Shown here in pieces: positions 32,545 through 40,250 of a stretch of 47,984 bases of DNA (positions within the stretch are counted from its first letter, which is position 1; every line of letters starts with the position of its first letter). Under the pieces are notes generated by a model, which did no database searches, had not been told where the DNA came from, and worked only from the letters and a program-made list of their open reading frames with translations. The position numbers and the translations under genes were made by a program. This DNA is from Bacteroidota bacterium. GTDB taxonomy: Bacteria; Bacteroidota; Bacteroidia; B-17B0; Aurantibacillaceae. Location: contig PLYA01000027.1 of assembly GCA_003153315.1 (NCBI GenBank), forward strand, positions 7,485-55,468. The letters run 5' to 3'.

Positions 32545-33264
32545 ATTTTACAGGTTGATAAAATACAGTTTAACTACCCTAACGAAACCCATTTTAAGGG
32601 ATTAAAGAATGTTTCTTTTCAACTTAATCCTGCACAAATACTTGTATTAGTGGGCAAAAGTGGTAGCGGAAAAACTACTTTGCTTAAATGTATTTATGGT
32701 TTAGAAGATTTACAAAACGGAATCATTACCTTTAATAAACAACGCGTATTAGGCCCGGCTTATAACCTAATTCCGGGGCATGCTGATATGAAACTGGTAA
32801 GCACCGGTTATGCATTATTAGAACATCATACTATTTATGAAAACATTGCCGATATATTGATTGGTTATCATGATGACTATAAGAAGAAGATAATAAACGA
32901 ACTGCTTCGCCTTACTGAAATGACCACCTTTAGAGATAAGAAAGTAAGTACCCTATCAGACGGACAAAGACAAAGGGTAGCATTAGCCAAAGCCATTGCC
33001 ATCTTTCCTAAATTATTGCTGTTAGATGAGCCCTTCAGTAACTTAGATATTATCTTAAAAGAAAAGATATTTACTTACATACAAAAGAAACTGAAACAGC
33101 ATAAAGCTTCCTGTATTATTGTAACCCATCGTTTGGATGAAGTATTGAGCAGTGCCGATTATCTGGGTATTATTAAGAATGGTAGTTTGGTACAACTGGA
33201 TACTTACAAACGAATTAAGAAAGCACCTGCTAATGCTTATGTAAAGAGTTTGGTATTGTATTAG
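32545..33264 (+). CDS. ABC transporter ATPase with a non-canonical start codon
   Basis: The homologous region clearly begins before the first canonical start, a GTG at 32650 that already lies inside the P-loop strand. In frame after the upstream TAG come GTT ATT TTA CAG GTT GAT, so the protein would read (M)LQVDKIQFNYPNETHFKGLK if ATT at 32545 initiates. That is the expected ABC N-terminus. Walker A GKSGSGKTTLL, signature LSDGQRQRVALAKA, Walker B LLLLDEPFSNLD and H-loop IIVTHR are all intact, about 240 residues. No permease gene is adjacent. Translational coupling to the upstream stop may allow initiation. Substrate unknown. Confidence 0.85.
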   Translation: MLQVDKIQFNYPNETHFKGLKNVSFQLNPAQILVLVGKSGSGKTTLLKCIYGLEDLQNGIITFNKQRVLGPAYNLIPGHADMKLVSTGYALLEHHTIYENIADILIGYHDDYKKKIINELLRLTEMTTFRDKKVSTLSDGQRQRVALAKAIAIFPKLLLLDEPFSNLDIILKEKIFTYIQKKLKQHKASCIIVTHRLDEVLSSADYLGIIKNGSLVQLDTYKRIKKAPANAYVKSLVLY

Positions 33265-33294
33265 TTTGTTATTACATCTAATTAAATATATCCA

Positions 33295-33302
33295 TAACTT
33301 TG
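33295..33302 (+). promoter_or_regulatory. -7 box TAACTTTG for dapA
   Basis: Matches TAnnTTTG and ends 5 bases before the ATG at 33307, implying a leaderless or nearly leaderless mRNA. The nearest TTTG upstream (33265-33268) is further away than the usual spacing. Confidence 0.5.
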
Positions 33303-33306
33303 CCCC

Positions 33307-34188
33307 ATGTCAATACAAAAACAATTAAAAGGTACAGGCGTGGCTATTGTTACGCCCTTTGCAAAAAGTGGTCTTGTTGATTATGATGCGTTAACCAAAC
33401 TAATCAACCATCTTATTAAAGGAAAAGTAGAATACCTGGTAGTGCTTGGCACTACCGGAGAAACGGCTACCCTAACCAAAGAAGAAAAACAGCAGGTTAT
33501 AGACCATGTTGTTAAAGAAACCAAAAAGCGTGTGCCATTAGTGTTAGGCATTGGCGGTAATAACACACAAGAAGTTATAGATACTATTAAGCATACCAGT
33601 TTATCGGACTTTTCAGCCATTCTTTCTGTATCACCTTACTACAATAAACCATCTCAAAGGGGTATTTACGAGCATTACAAAGCCATTGCCAAATCAACCA
33701 CTAAACCTATTATTTTGTATAATGTTCCTGGCAGAACAGCTTCAAACATCACGGCAGAGACTACCCTTAAACTTGCTCATAATTTTAAGAACATTATTGC
33801 CATTAAAGAAGCATCGGGTAATGTAGAACAGTGCATGGCTATAATTAATAACAAGCCTAAAGATTTTATGCTTATTAGCGGAGATGATAACCTAACCCTG
33901 CCTCTGTTGGCTTGTGGTGCAGTAGGGGTTATTTCGGTGCTGGCAAATGCTTTCCCTGAGAGTTTCAGCAATATGGTAAGAGCAGGTTTGAAAGGAGATT
34001 TTGATACAGCCCGCAAACTGCATTACCAAACTTTTGAGATTACCAACCAACTCTTTGCCGATGGAAACCCGGGTGGAATTAAATACGCCTTAAACTTGCT
34101 AAATATTTGTAAATCAACAGTTCGTTTGCCCTTGGTTGAACCAAATGATGAAGTAAAAAAGAAGCTAAAAGCTTTAGTGAAGGGTTAA
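33307..34188 (+). CDS. dapA: 4-hydroxy-tetrahydrodipicolinate synthase
   Basis: DapA condenses pyruvate with aspartate semialdehyde in the first committed step of lysine and diaminopimelate synthesis. The 293-residue length is standard. The pyruvate-binding GTTGETATLTKEE (about 48-60), Tyr in SPYYNKPSQRGIYEHY (about 108-123), YNVPGRTA (about 138-145) and the Schiff-base Lys in IAIKEASGN (about 164-172) are present. The downstream stretch begins the third 21-bp array. Confidence 0.96.
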   Translation: MSIQKQLKGTGVAIVTPFAKSGLVDYDALTKLINHLIKGKVEYLVVLGTTGETATLTKEEKQQVIDHVVKETKKRVPLVLGIGGNNTQEVIDTIKHTSLSDFSAILSVSPYYNKPSQRGIYEHYKAIAKSTTKPIILYNVPGRTASNITAETTLKLAHNFKNIIAIKEASGNVEQCMAIINNKPKDFMLISGDDNLTLPLLACGAVGVISVLANAFPESFSNMVRAGLKGDFDTARKLHYQTFEITNQLFADGNPGGIKYALNLLNICKSTVRLPLVEPNDEVKKKLKALVKG

Positions 34189-34242
34189 ATAAACCCAATC
34201 TCTGTTGGTAATATCGGGTTGTAAGAAACAAGAAATCTAATT

Positions 34243-34512
34243 CCTGCAACAACTATTACAACACATGCTGCATAGATTGTAATACATGTAACAACAACTA
34301 AAATACTTACTGCAAAGATTGTAATACCTGCATCAACTATTACAGTATACGTTGTATAGATTACAATACCAATAACAACTAATACAATACTTGCTGCATA
34401 GATTACAGTACCAACAGCAACTATTACAATACTTGCTGCATAGATTACAATACATGCAACAGGCATTACAATACTTGTTGTAATGCTTGTAATACCTGTT
34501 GCAATTATTGTA
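34243..34512. repeat. 21-bp-period tandem array 3
   Basis: About 12.9 consecutive units of exactly 21 bp. Two half-types alternate, for example CTTGCTGCATAGATTACAAT and CCAACAGCAACTATTACAAT (each less its last base), giving a 42-bp higher order. Nearly all units end in TTACAATA or TTGTAATA, which are inverted versions of each other. It lies between dapA and the 3' end of orphan gene B. A 94-codon open frame on the minus strand here is hydrophobic low-complexity sequence without a plausible fold. Confidence 0.95.
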
Positions 34513-34559
34513 TTTTATCCTGTATTACTGCCTAAGAAAAAAGCAGTATGTATACTTTG

Positions 34560-35309
34560 CTACTTAACAACTACGTATATCCAGTTACCGTAGTTGTAGT
34601 GTTCGGCTGCATCGCTAAACACAATCTTATGTCCGGTAGATGATGCTGTGGTGGTAGCACCTCTTGCGGTAGCAGGTAAGGCCAAACCTGTTTTCTTTTT
34701 ACGGGGAATAGGTAATATATACGCTTCACGAAAAGCAATAATATTTCCGCTTTTTAGGTTGGTAATACTAATATCAGCATGTTTGCTTATTAAAAGCTCT
34801 GCCATAATGGTTGGAGGAACATCTTTAGTAGGAGTAACACCATACTGACGGACATAAATAGCATTTACTCCGGCTGATTTAGTGCTTATATCTATTTGGT
34901 TAGATGTGGTAGAAGTGCCTTTAAACCCTTTGCTGGAAGGTTTTTTGGCACTCTTTACTTTATAACCACACCTTTGCACAACTACTGTTCCGGCACTTAC
35001 ATCGCCGGCGGCAATAGCAGCATCGTTTGATACGTTTTTTAAATAGCTTCCAATCTTTTTATACATGGTTGCCACTATATTAAACTGTGTGGTTACAGCA
35101 CTTGTCAATACAGTAGGTGGGTTTGCCTGCGTACCGTTAAACAAGTTTTGCAAGGTATTTGCCGCCCCGTGTATAACGATATCGGTTACGGGCGGAGCCA
35201 CCGCAATAGGGTCTCCGGTGGTTTTTACCAATAACGCTGCCGTTACTAAATCGGTAGGACTCATTTTAGAGGTACCGGTTACTACTTGAATTACTTTTAG
35301 ATTTTCCAT
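34560..35309 (-). CDS. Orphan family gene B (about 250 aa)
   Basis: The 249-residue protein has no signal peptide. Residues 1-95 look helical (LVTAALLVKTTGDPIAVAPP, TQFNIVATMYKKIGSYLKNV), the middle is basic (YKVKSAKKPSSKGFKG) and the C-terminal half is beta-rich (VNAIYVRQYGVTP, ISITNLKSGNIIAFREAYIL, GNWIYVVVK). No named family is recognised. It has the same length and same leader as genes A and C and is likewise next to a 21-bp array. A second basic cluster (PIPRKKKTG) might contact nucleic acid; that is speculation. Monocistronic. Confidence 0.7.
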   Translation of the reverse strand: MENLKVIQVVTGTSKMSPTDLVTAALLVKTTGDPIAVAPPVTDIVIHGAANTLQNLFNGTQANPPTVLTSAVTTQFNIVATMYKKIGSYLKNVSNDAAIAAGDVSAGTVVVQRCGYKVKSAKKPSSKGFKGTSTTSNQIDISTKSAGVNAIYVRQYGVTPTKDVPPTIMAELLISKHADISITNLKSGNIIAFREAYILPIPRKKKTGLALPATARGATTTASSTGHKIVFSDAAEHYNYGNWIYVVVK

Positions 35310-35336
35310 GGTTTTTGTTTTTTAGGTTTATATTTT
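35310..35336 (-). promoter_or_regulatory. Shared 5' leader of orphan gene B
   Basis: The minus strand before the ATG reads ATATAAACCTAAAAAACAAA then AACC, matching the leader of gene A at almost every base of the TATAAACCTAAA core and the AAAAACC-ATG end. Confidence 0.6.
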
Positions 35337-35486
35337 AATTGTTTATATATCGCTTTAACGCAGTAAAATAAATTTTGTTACATTTTTGTTTCTGAACTTT
35401 TCAACCACCTACAGGCCTTGTGGTTATTATCTTTTTACTCTTTGTATTAAAATTTTCTTATTTTATAGGGACGTTATATTTTGTGT

Positions 35487-35494
35487 TATATTTG
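35487..35494 (+). promoter_or_regulatory. -7 box TATATTTG for the cupredoxin-like T9SS gene
   Basis: Matches TAnnTTTG, 23 bases before the ATG at 35518. This supports that ATG over an open frame extending further upstream. Confidence 0.5.
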
Positions 35495-35517
35495 ATGGAG
35501 AAATAATTTTTTGCAAC

Positions 35518-36153
35518 ATGATTAAAAAACTATGTATTCTTTTAGTTGTTGTATTTGTTTTAGATAGTAAAGCAACCATACATCAGATTAATATATCAAT
35601 TGCAACTTGCACTCCTACATTCACAATTTCACCTACTACTATAAATGCAATTTGCGGTGACACAATAGAATGGGTATCTAGTGGATGCCCAATTAGTGTC
35701 GTAACTGGTATTATTCCCAATTGTGCTTCTACACTCCTTTTTACTACACCGGCAAATACGTTTACAACTACTGTTAGTTGTGCAGGAATTTACAATTATA
35801 AATGTTTTACATACGCAAATGCTACTTTCATACTTATTGATACTATAGCTGTTAATGTTACTTGTACGGCAGCAGGCATCTCTCGGGTACCCTTTGGGTC
35901 AATCTCAAATCTCAATACTCAAATCTCAATTTACCCTAACCCAACTAAAGATGTGTTAAATGTTGAATTAGGAATGCTGAATGGAAATACTACCCTTTCA
36001 ATTATGGATGTATTAGGCAATACCATTTATCATTCAATATTTACAACTCAACATCATACAATAAATCTTTCTAGTTTTCCTGATGGGGTTTATTACTTAA
36101 GTCTAAAAACAACAGATGGCATTACAACTAAAAAAGTAATTTTGCAACATTAA
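35518..36153 (+). CDS. T9SS cargo protein with a degenerate cupredoxin-like domain
   Basis: From the ATG at 35518 the protein has 211 residues, with a signal peptide (about 1-20, IKKLCILLVVVFVLDSKA). Residues about 25-115 resemble a plastocyanin-like domain (FTISPTTINAICGDTIEWVS and GIYNYKCFTYANATFILID). In working copies the Cys is followed by a His ligand; here the residues after Cys are FTYANA, so blue-copper binding is probably lost. The last 75 residues are a type A sorting domain (SIYPNPTKDVLNVELGML, IMDVLGNTIY, FPDGVYYLSLKT). Likely co-transcribed with the next T9SS gene, 36 bp on. Confidence 0.8.
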   Translation: MIKKLCILLVVVFVLDSKATIHQINISIATCTPTFTISPTTINAICGDTIEWVSSGCPISVVTGIIPNCASTLLFTTPANTFTTTVSCAGIYNYKCFTYANATFILIDTIAVNVTCTAAGISRVPFGSISNLNTQISIYPNPTKDVLNVELGMLNGNTTLSIMDVLGNTIYHSIFTTQHHTINLSSFPDGVYYLSLKTTDGITTKKVILQH

Positions 36154-36189
36154 CCAATAGTAAAATAACAACCATAAATAACTAAACTC

Positions 36190-37890
36190 ATGATTAAAAA
36201 AACTACTTTATTATTAACTCTTTTGGCAGCAAGCTTTATTGGTAAAGCTCAAATAACCTCTATTTCATATCCTTCGGGCTATTTAAGTGAAGAGAAGATT
36301 ACAGAAATACTTCGAAACTCAAGAAATAGTGGAACCAAAGAATGGGAAGTGCAGAAACAAAATGAAGTTTTACATCGACTATTAAACAAGCAGAATACTG
36401 TTATTACCAATAGTGCTAATACGCAAAAACTAAATCCCCCTCCTCAAATTGCAACAGCAGGTTGTAATAATGCAGGTTTTGAAAATGGTACAGCCAGTGG
36501 TTGGAATTTTATGCAAGGAAGTAATAGTTTAAGTCAGCCTTTACCTTGTGATACTTGTTTTACAGCTGTAGGTGGTGTTTATGAAGTAACCAGTAATGGA
36601 GGAAGTTCTGCCGCTAATAATAATCCGGGTAATTTTGTTGGAGGAGACAATAGTACAATTTGTAATGGAATAGATTGTTCAAATGAGCCATATACAACAG
36701 GTATAGATAATTTAGGTTTCTTCCCTATTGTGGCTCCTGCACCATTTGGAGGAAACCATTCTTTACTTATTAATAACTCAAATGCAGGTTTTATGATGCA
36801 ACGAGCTTCACAAACTTTTGTGATTGACGCTACTAATGCTTCATTTACCTATCAATATGCAGTGGTTCTTCAGGATGGTGGGCATCCTCCAACAGAATCT
36901 CCTTATTTTGATGTGCATATAACAGATGTTACTACAGGTTCTGTTGTTGTATGTTCGCAATATAATGTTATCGCTTCAGGTATTACCAGCGGAAGTGTAC
37001 CGGGCTGGAATACTTCTTCGGTTGATAATACAGTTTTTTATAAGCCTTGGACTACAGTAACATTAGATTTCTCTTCCGTTATTGGACATACTATTACATT
37101 ACAGTACACAGTAAGTGATTGTAACCAGGGTGCGCATATTGGCTATGCATATATAGATGCGAGCTGCAATGTAAGTTCAAATCAAATTACATCCTCAAAA
37201 AATTTATGTGTAGCAGGCGATACTACTGTATTATCAGGGCCTGCTGGCTTAGCAACTTATACATGGACTGGCCCCATTGCTACGGCTACCACTCAAACAA
37301 TTAAAACAAGTACACCGGGCAATTATACTTTAACTACTACAGCCTTTTCGGGTTGCCCTGCCCCTGTAATTTTTTATACTTTAACACAAGGTGTTTTTTC
37401 AACACTTGGTGTATTGGCAACAAACGATTCTATTTGTGCAGGTGCACCCGATGTTTTAACAGCGAGCGGTGCAAACACTTATACATGGAGTAGCAATGCG
37501 GGTACGGCAATTACAAACACTGTTTCAGTTTCTCCAATAGTTAGTACCACCTATACCGTTATTGGTAAAAATGCAGGAGGTTGTGTTGATACTGTTGCAA
37601 AGGCAATTAACGTAAAAAATTGTACAACGGGTATTGATCGGGTAACAAGTAATAATCAGGTAACAGTTTACCCCAACCCAGCTAAAGGAATTATACATAT
37701 TGAAGGTTTACTATTGAATGGAACAACGGAAATTACAATTATAGATATGTTGGGAAATACAGTTAAACAAGTATCAATTAACAATAATAAGATATCAATT
37801 AATATAGCCGATTTAAGCGAAGGGGTTTACTTTGTAAACATAAGAACAGATACTAACATAGTTACTAAAAAGGTCGTTGTGCAGAGATAA
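36190..37890 (+). CDS. T9SS cargo protein with jelly-roll-like and Ig-like domains
   Basis: The 566-residue protein has a signal peptide (1-20, ending IGKA). After a linker, about residues 95-330 begin with GCNNAGFENGTASGWNFMQG, typical of secreted jelly-roll or carbohydrate-binding-like modules in Bacteroidota, and contain LLINNSNAGFMMQRASQTF. Two Ig-like domains follow (about 335-400 and 408-480, with SICAGAPDVLTASGANTYTW). The type A sorting domain closes the protein (VYPNPAKGIIHIEGLLLNG, IIDMLGNTVKQV, LSEGVYFVNIRT). Ligand unknown. Confidence 0.88.
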   Translation: MIKKTTLLLTLLAASFIGKAQITSISYPSGYLSEEKITEILRNSRNSGTKEWEVQKQNEVLHRLLNKQNTVITNSANTQKLNPPPQIATAGCNNAGFENGTASGWNFMQGSNSLSQPLPCDTCFTAVGGVYEVTSNGGSSAANNNPGNFVGGDNSTICNGIDCSNEPYTTGIDNLGFFPIVAPAPFGGNHSLLINNSNAGFMMQRASQTFVIDATNASFTYQYAVVLQDGGHPPTESPYFDVHITDVTTGSVVVCSQYNVIASGITSGSVPGWNTSSVDNTVFYKPWTTVTLDFSSVIGHTITLQYTVSDCNQGAHIGYAYIDASCNVSSNQITSSKNLCVAGDTTVLSGPAGLATYTWTGPIATATTQTIKTSTPGNYTLTTTAFSGCPAPVIFYTLTQGVFSTLGVLATNDSICAGAPDVLTASGANTYTWSSNAGTAITNTVSVSPIVSTTYTVIGKNAGGCVDTVAKAINVKNCTTGIDRVTSNNQVTVYPNPAKGIIHIEGLLLNGTTEITIIDMLGNTVKQVSINNNKISINIADLSEGVYFVNIRTDTNIVTKKVVVQR

Positions 37891-37902
37891 GTTAATTAAT
37901 AT

Positions 37903-39081
37903 ATGCATCTCTCACAAAAGCAACTCTTCTTACAATATATAGCGCAAACAAGCCCCGCACCTTTAGCCTTAGAAATTGTTTCTGCTAAAGGTATTTACCT
38001 GAACGATATAAGCGATAAACAATATATTGATTTAATTTCGGGTATATCAGTAAGCAACATAGGGCATTGCCATCCTGAGGTAGTTGATGCCATTAAAAAG
38101 CAGGCAGAAACCTATATGCACCTGATGGTATATGGAGAGTATGTACAAAGTCCGCAAGTGCTATTGGCAAAAGCTTTAACCGATTTACTTCCTGCAAATC
38201 TTAACTCGGTTTACTTTGTAAACTCAGGTACAGAAGCTACTGAAGGTGCCTTAAAACTTGCCAAACGCTTTACAGACAGAAGTGAAATTATATCTTTTAA
38301 AAATGGGTATCATGGCAGCACGCATGGAGCTTTAAGCGTTATGGGCAACGAAGATTTTAAAACAAGTTTTCGCCCCTTATTGCCTGATGTACGAATAATA
38401 GAATTTAATAAAGAAGAAGATTTACAATCTATAACAACTAAAACTGCCTGTGTTATTATAGAACCCATACAAGGCGAAGCAGGTATAATAGCTGCTAAAC
38501 AATCTTTCTTACAAAAACTGAGAGCACGTTGTAATGAAACACAAGCATTATTAATCTTTGACGAAATACAAACAGGTTTTGGCAGAACTGGCACCCTGTT
38601 TGCTTTTGAACAATATAAAGTAATACCAGACATATTATTATTGGCAAAAGGAATGGGAGGAGGGATGCCCATAGGAGCATTTATTGCCTCAAAAGAAATA
38701 ATGAATTCATTATCCCATAATCCGGTATTAGGTCATATTACAACCTTTGGAGGGCATCCGGTTTGTTGTGCTGCTGCATTAGCTAACTTAAATGTAATAG
38801 TTAAGGACAACCTCCCGCAACGAGCAAAAGAAATAGAAAGAATTATTAAAGAAACCATCAAACACCCTAAAATAAAAGAGTTACGTATAAATGGAGCACT
38901 TGCAGCGATTAATTTTGATAATGAAGCGACTAACATGCAAGCAATCAGTAAATGTATAGAAGCAGGTATAATTACCGATTGGTTTTTATTCAATACAAAA
39001 AGCATGAGAATTGCACCTCCGCTAATTATTACTGATGAAGAGCTTGTAAGAGCCTGTACTATTATTACGGCTTCTATTTAA
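37903..39081 (+). CDS. Class III PLP-dependent aminotransferase (acetylornithine/ornithine aminotransferase-like)
   Basis: The 392-residue enzyme is of the family annotated as aspartate aminotransferase family protein. The cofactor-binding region includes VNSGTEATEGALKLAKRFT (about 105-123), CVIIEPIQGEAGI (about 184-196), the Asp of LLIFDEIQTGFGRTG (about 217-231) and the Schiff-base Lys of LLLAKGMGGGMPIGAF (about 245-260). Substrate class cannot be fixed from sequence; ornithine, acetylornithine or lysine are possible. It starts 12 bp after a T9SS gene, and its stop overlaps the stop of the convergent bacilliredoxin gene. Confidence 0.9.
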   Translation: MHLSQKQLFLQYIAQTSPAPLALEIVSAKGIYLNDISDKQYIDLISGISVSNIGHCHPEVVDAIKKQAETYMHLMVYGEYVQSPQVLLAKALTDLLPANLNSVYFVNSGTEATEGALKLAKRFTDRSEIISFKNGYHGSTHGALSVMGNEDFKTSFRPLLPDVRIIEFNKEEDLQSITTKTACVIIEPIQGEAGIIAAKQSFLQKLRARCNETQALLIFDEIQTGFGRTGTLFAFEQYKVIPDILLLAKGMGGGMPIGAFIASKEIMNSLSHNPVLGHITTFGGHPVCCAAALANLNVIVKDNLPQRAKEIERIIKETIKHPKIKELRINGALAAINFDNEATNMQAISKCIEAGIITDWFLFNTKSMRIAPPLIITDEELVRACTIITASI

Positions 39082-39488
39082 CAAAATTCGTCGTACACAG
39101 CTTTTAAATGCTCTGATATAGCATTTGCCGAATGACCTTCAATACTATGTCTTTCTACAAAATGAACCAATTGTCCATCTTTAAAGAGTGCAATAGCAGG
39201 GGAGGAAGGAGGATAAGGGGCAAAATGTTTGCGTGCGCGAGAAACTGCATCTACATCAAAACCGGCAAATACAGTAGTAAGTTTAGCAGGTTTTTTTGCG
39301 TTCTGTAAACTTGCTTTTACACCTGGGCGCGCAGCTCCTGCCGCACAACCACAAACTGAATTTACCACCATCAACACGGTACCTTTCTGACTAACAGCCT
39401 TTTCAACAGATTCCGGTGTTAAACATTCTTCAAAGCCGGCTTGAACCAGCTCTTCTTTCATTGGTTTTACTAATGGTTCTGGATACAT
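39078..39488 (-). CDS. BrxA/BrxB-family bacilliredoxin (YphP/YqiW-like)
   Basis: The 136-residue protein matches the length and pattern of bacilliredoxins: MYPEPLVKPMKEELVQAGFE at the N-terminus and the redox CGC motif in VNSVCGCAAGAARPG (about 42-56). RARKHFAPYPPSSPAIALFK and HFVERHSIEGHSA follow. In Firmicutes these proteins remove bacillithiol from oxidised proteins; in Bacteroidota, which can also make bacillithiol, the same is likely. Cytosolic and monocistronic. The stop codon TAA shares bases with the stop of the convergent aminotransferase gene. Confidence 0.93.
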   Translation of the reverse strand: MYPEPLVKPMKEELVQAGFEECLTPESVEKAVSQKGTVLMVVNSVCGCAAGAARPGVKASLQNAKKPAKLTTVFAGFDVDAVSRARKHFAPYPPSSPAIALFKDGQLVHFVERHSIEGHSANAISEHLKAVYDEFC

Positions 39489-39514
39489 GATTAGTATGAT
39501 TAATAATTATTTTA

Positions 39515-39522
39515 CAAAGATA
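39515..39522 (-). promoter_or_regulatory. -7 box TATCTTTG for the bacilliredoxin gene
   Basis: On the minus strand this matches TAnnTTTG, 26 bases before the ATG at 39488. Confidence 0.5.
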
Positions 39523-39536
39523 CTACACTTTTTAAT

Positions 39537-40247
39537 TTAAAGTTTAATATCGGCGTTAATTATTTGTCGGTTATTATAGGTGTAAAAGTGCGTATTAGTA
39601 AGATTTCTAGCCATGATATACTGCTGGTATACTTCATCATAGTTCATTCTTCGGGTAATTGTTTCATCAAACAGCTCATTTGCACCCATCAACATTTCAC
39701 AGGCTTCCCTTACGGCAAAGTCCCCTGATTGATTTGCCGTAATATAATCTGCCAGATTATGTTGCTTTACATTGTTTGTAAATAAAGTACTCGCCTTACG
39801 GGCTACCAAAATGCGTAAACCCGCCTGTTGTGCAATAGATAAATCTAAAACATCATCAAAAAAGTAACAGATTTGATTGGGATGAATGCTATATATACTG
39901 CAAAAATGATCGAGTGCCCATTTTTTATGTGCTATTTTAAAATAAGATGCAGCAAAATTTTCTCGCTGCGCAAAGAAAAAAGCAGATTCATTCTTTTCAC
40001 CCGAAATAAGTGCGGTATAAGGCAATTGTTTGTATTTTAAGTAATATGAAAAACGCAGGAGATTAGTCCCCATAGAATCTATTTCATTAAAGGAACTTGA
40101 GCCACTACCATTTTTTTCCCCTCTATTAAAAACACCGTCCCAGTCAAATACAAAAGCTTTAATTCCCTCTAACTTTTTTGTTATTTCACTAATGGGTAGC
40201 ATAAACTCAGCACCGATATCCTCGTATATTTTTTGAATGGAATTCAT
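39537..40247 (-). CDS. HAD-superfamily phosphatase, KdsC-like
   Basis: The 236-residue protein has HAD motif I at AFVFDWDGVFNRG (about 31-43, nucleophile Asp and general acid Asp), motif II at TALISGEKN (about 78-86), the motif III Lys in KIAHKKWALDHFC and motif IV at ICYFFDDVLDLSIAQQAG (about 125-142). The pattern and position resemble C0-type phosphatases such as KdsC, which releases KDO from KDO-8-phosphate, but KdsC is usually shorter (about 170 residues). This one has a C-terminal extension of about 60 residues. It is 3 bp after porW and in the same operon. Substrate uncertain. Confidence 0.75.
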   Translation of the reverse strand: MNSIQKIYEDIGAEFMLPISEITKKLEGIKAFVFDWDGVFNRGEKNGSGSSSFNEIDSMGTNLLRFSYYLKYKQLPYTALISGEKNESAFFFAQRENFAASYFKIAHKKWALDHFCSIYSIHPNQICYFFDDVLDLSIAQQAGLRILVARKASTLFTNNVKQHNLADYITANQSGDFAVREACEMLMGANELFDETITRRMNYDEVYQQYIMARNLTNTHFYTYNNRQIINADIKL

Positions 40248-40250
40248 TTA

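Noticed and set aside
34185..34466. A 94-codon hydrophobic frame on the minus strand of array 3
   Set aside because: It is the array read as Ile/Val-rich repeats. It has no promoter, and its end overlaps the end of dapA.
35386..35517. Upstream extension of the cupredoxin-like T9SS gene
   Set aside because: The signal peptide begins at the ATG at 35518 and a -7 box lies at 35487-35494, so the earlier open codons are leader or promoter.
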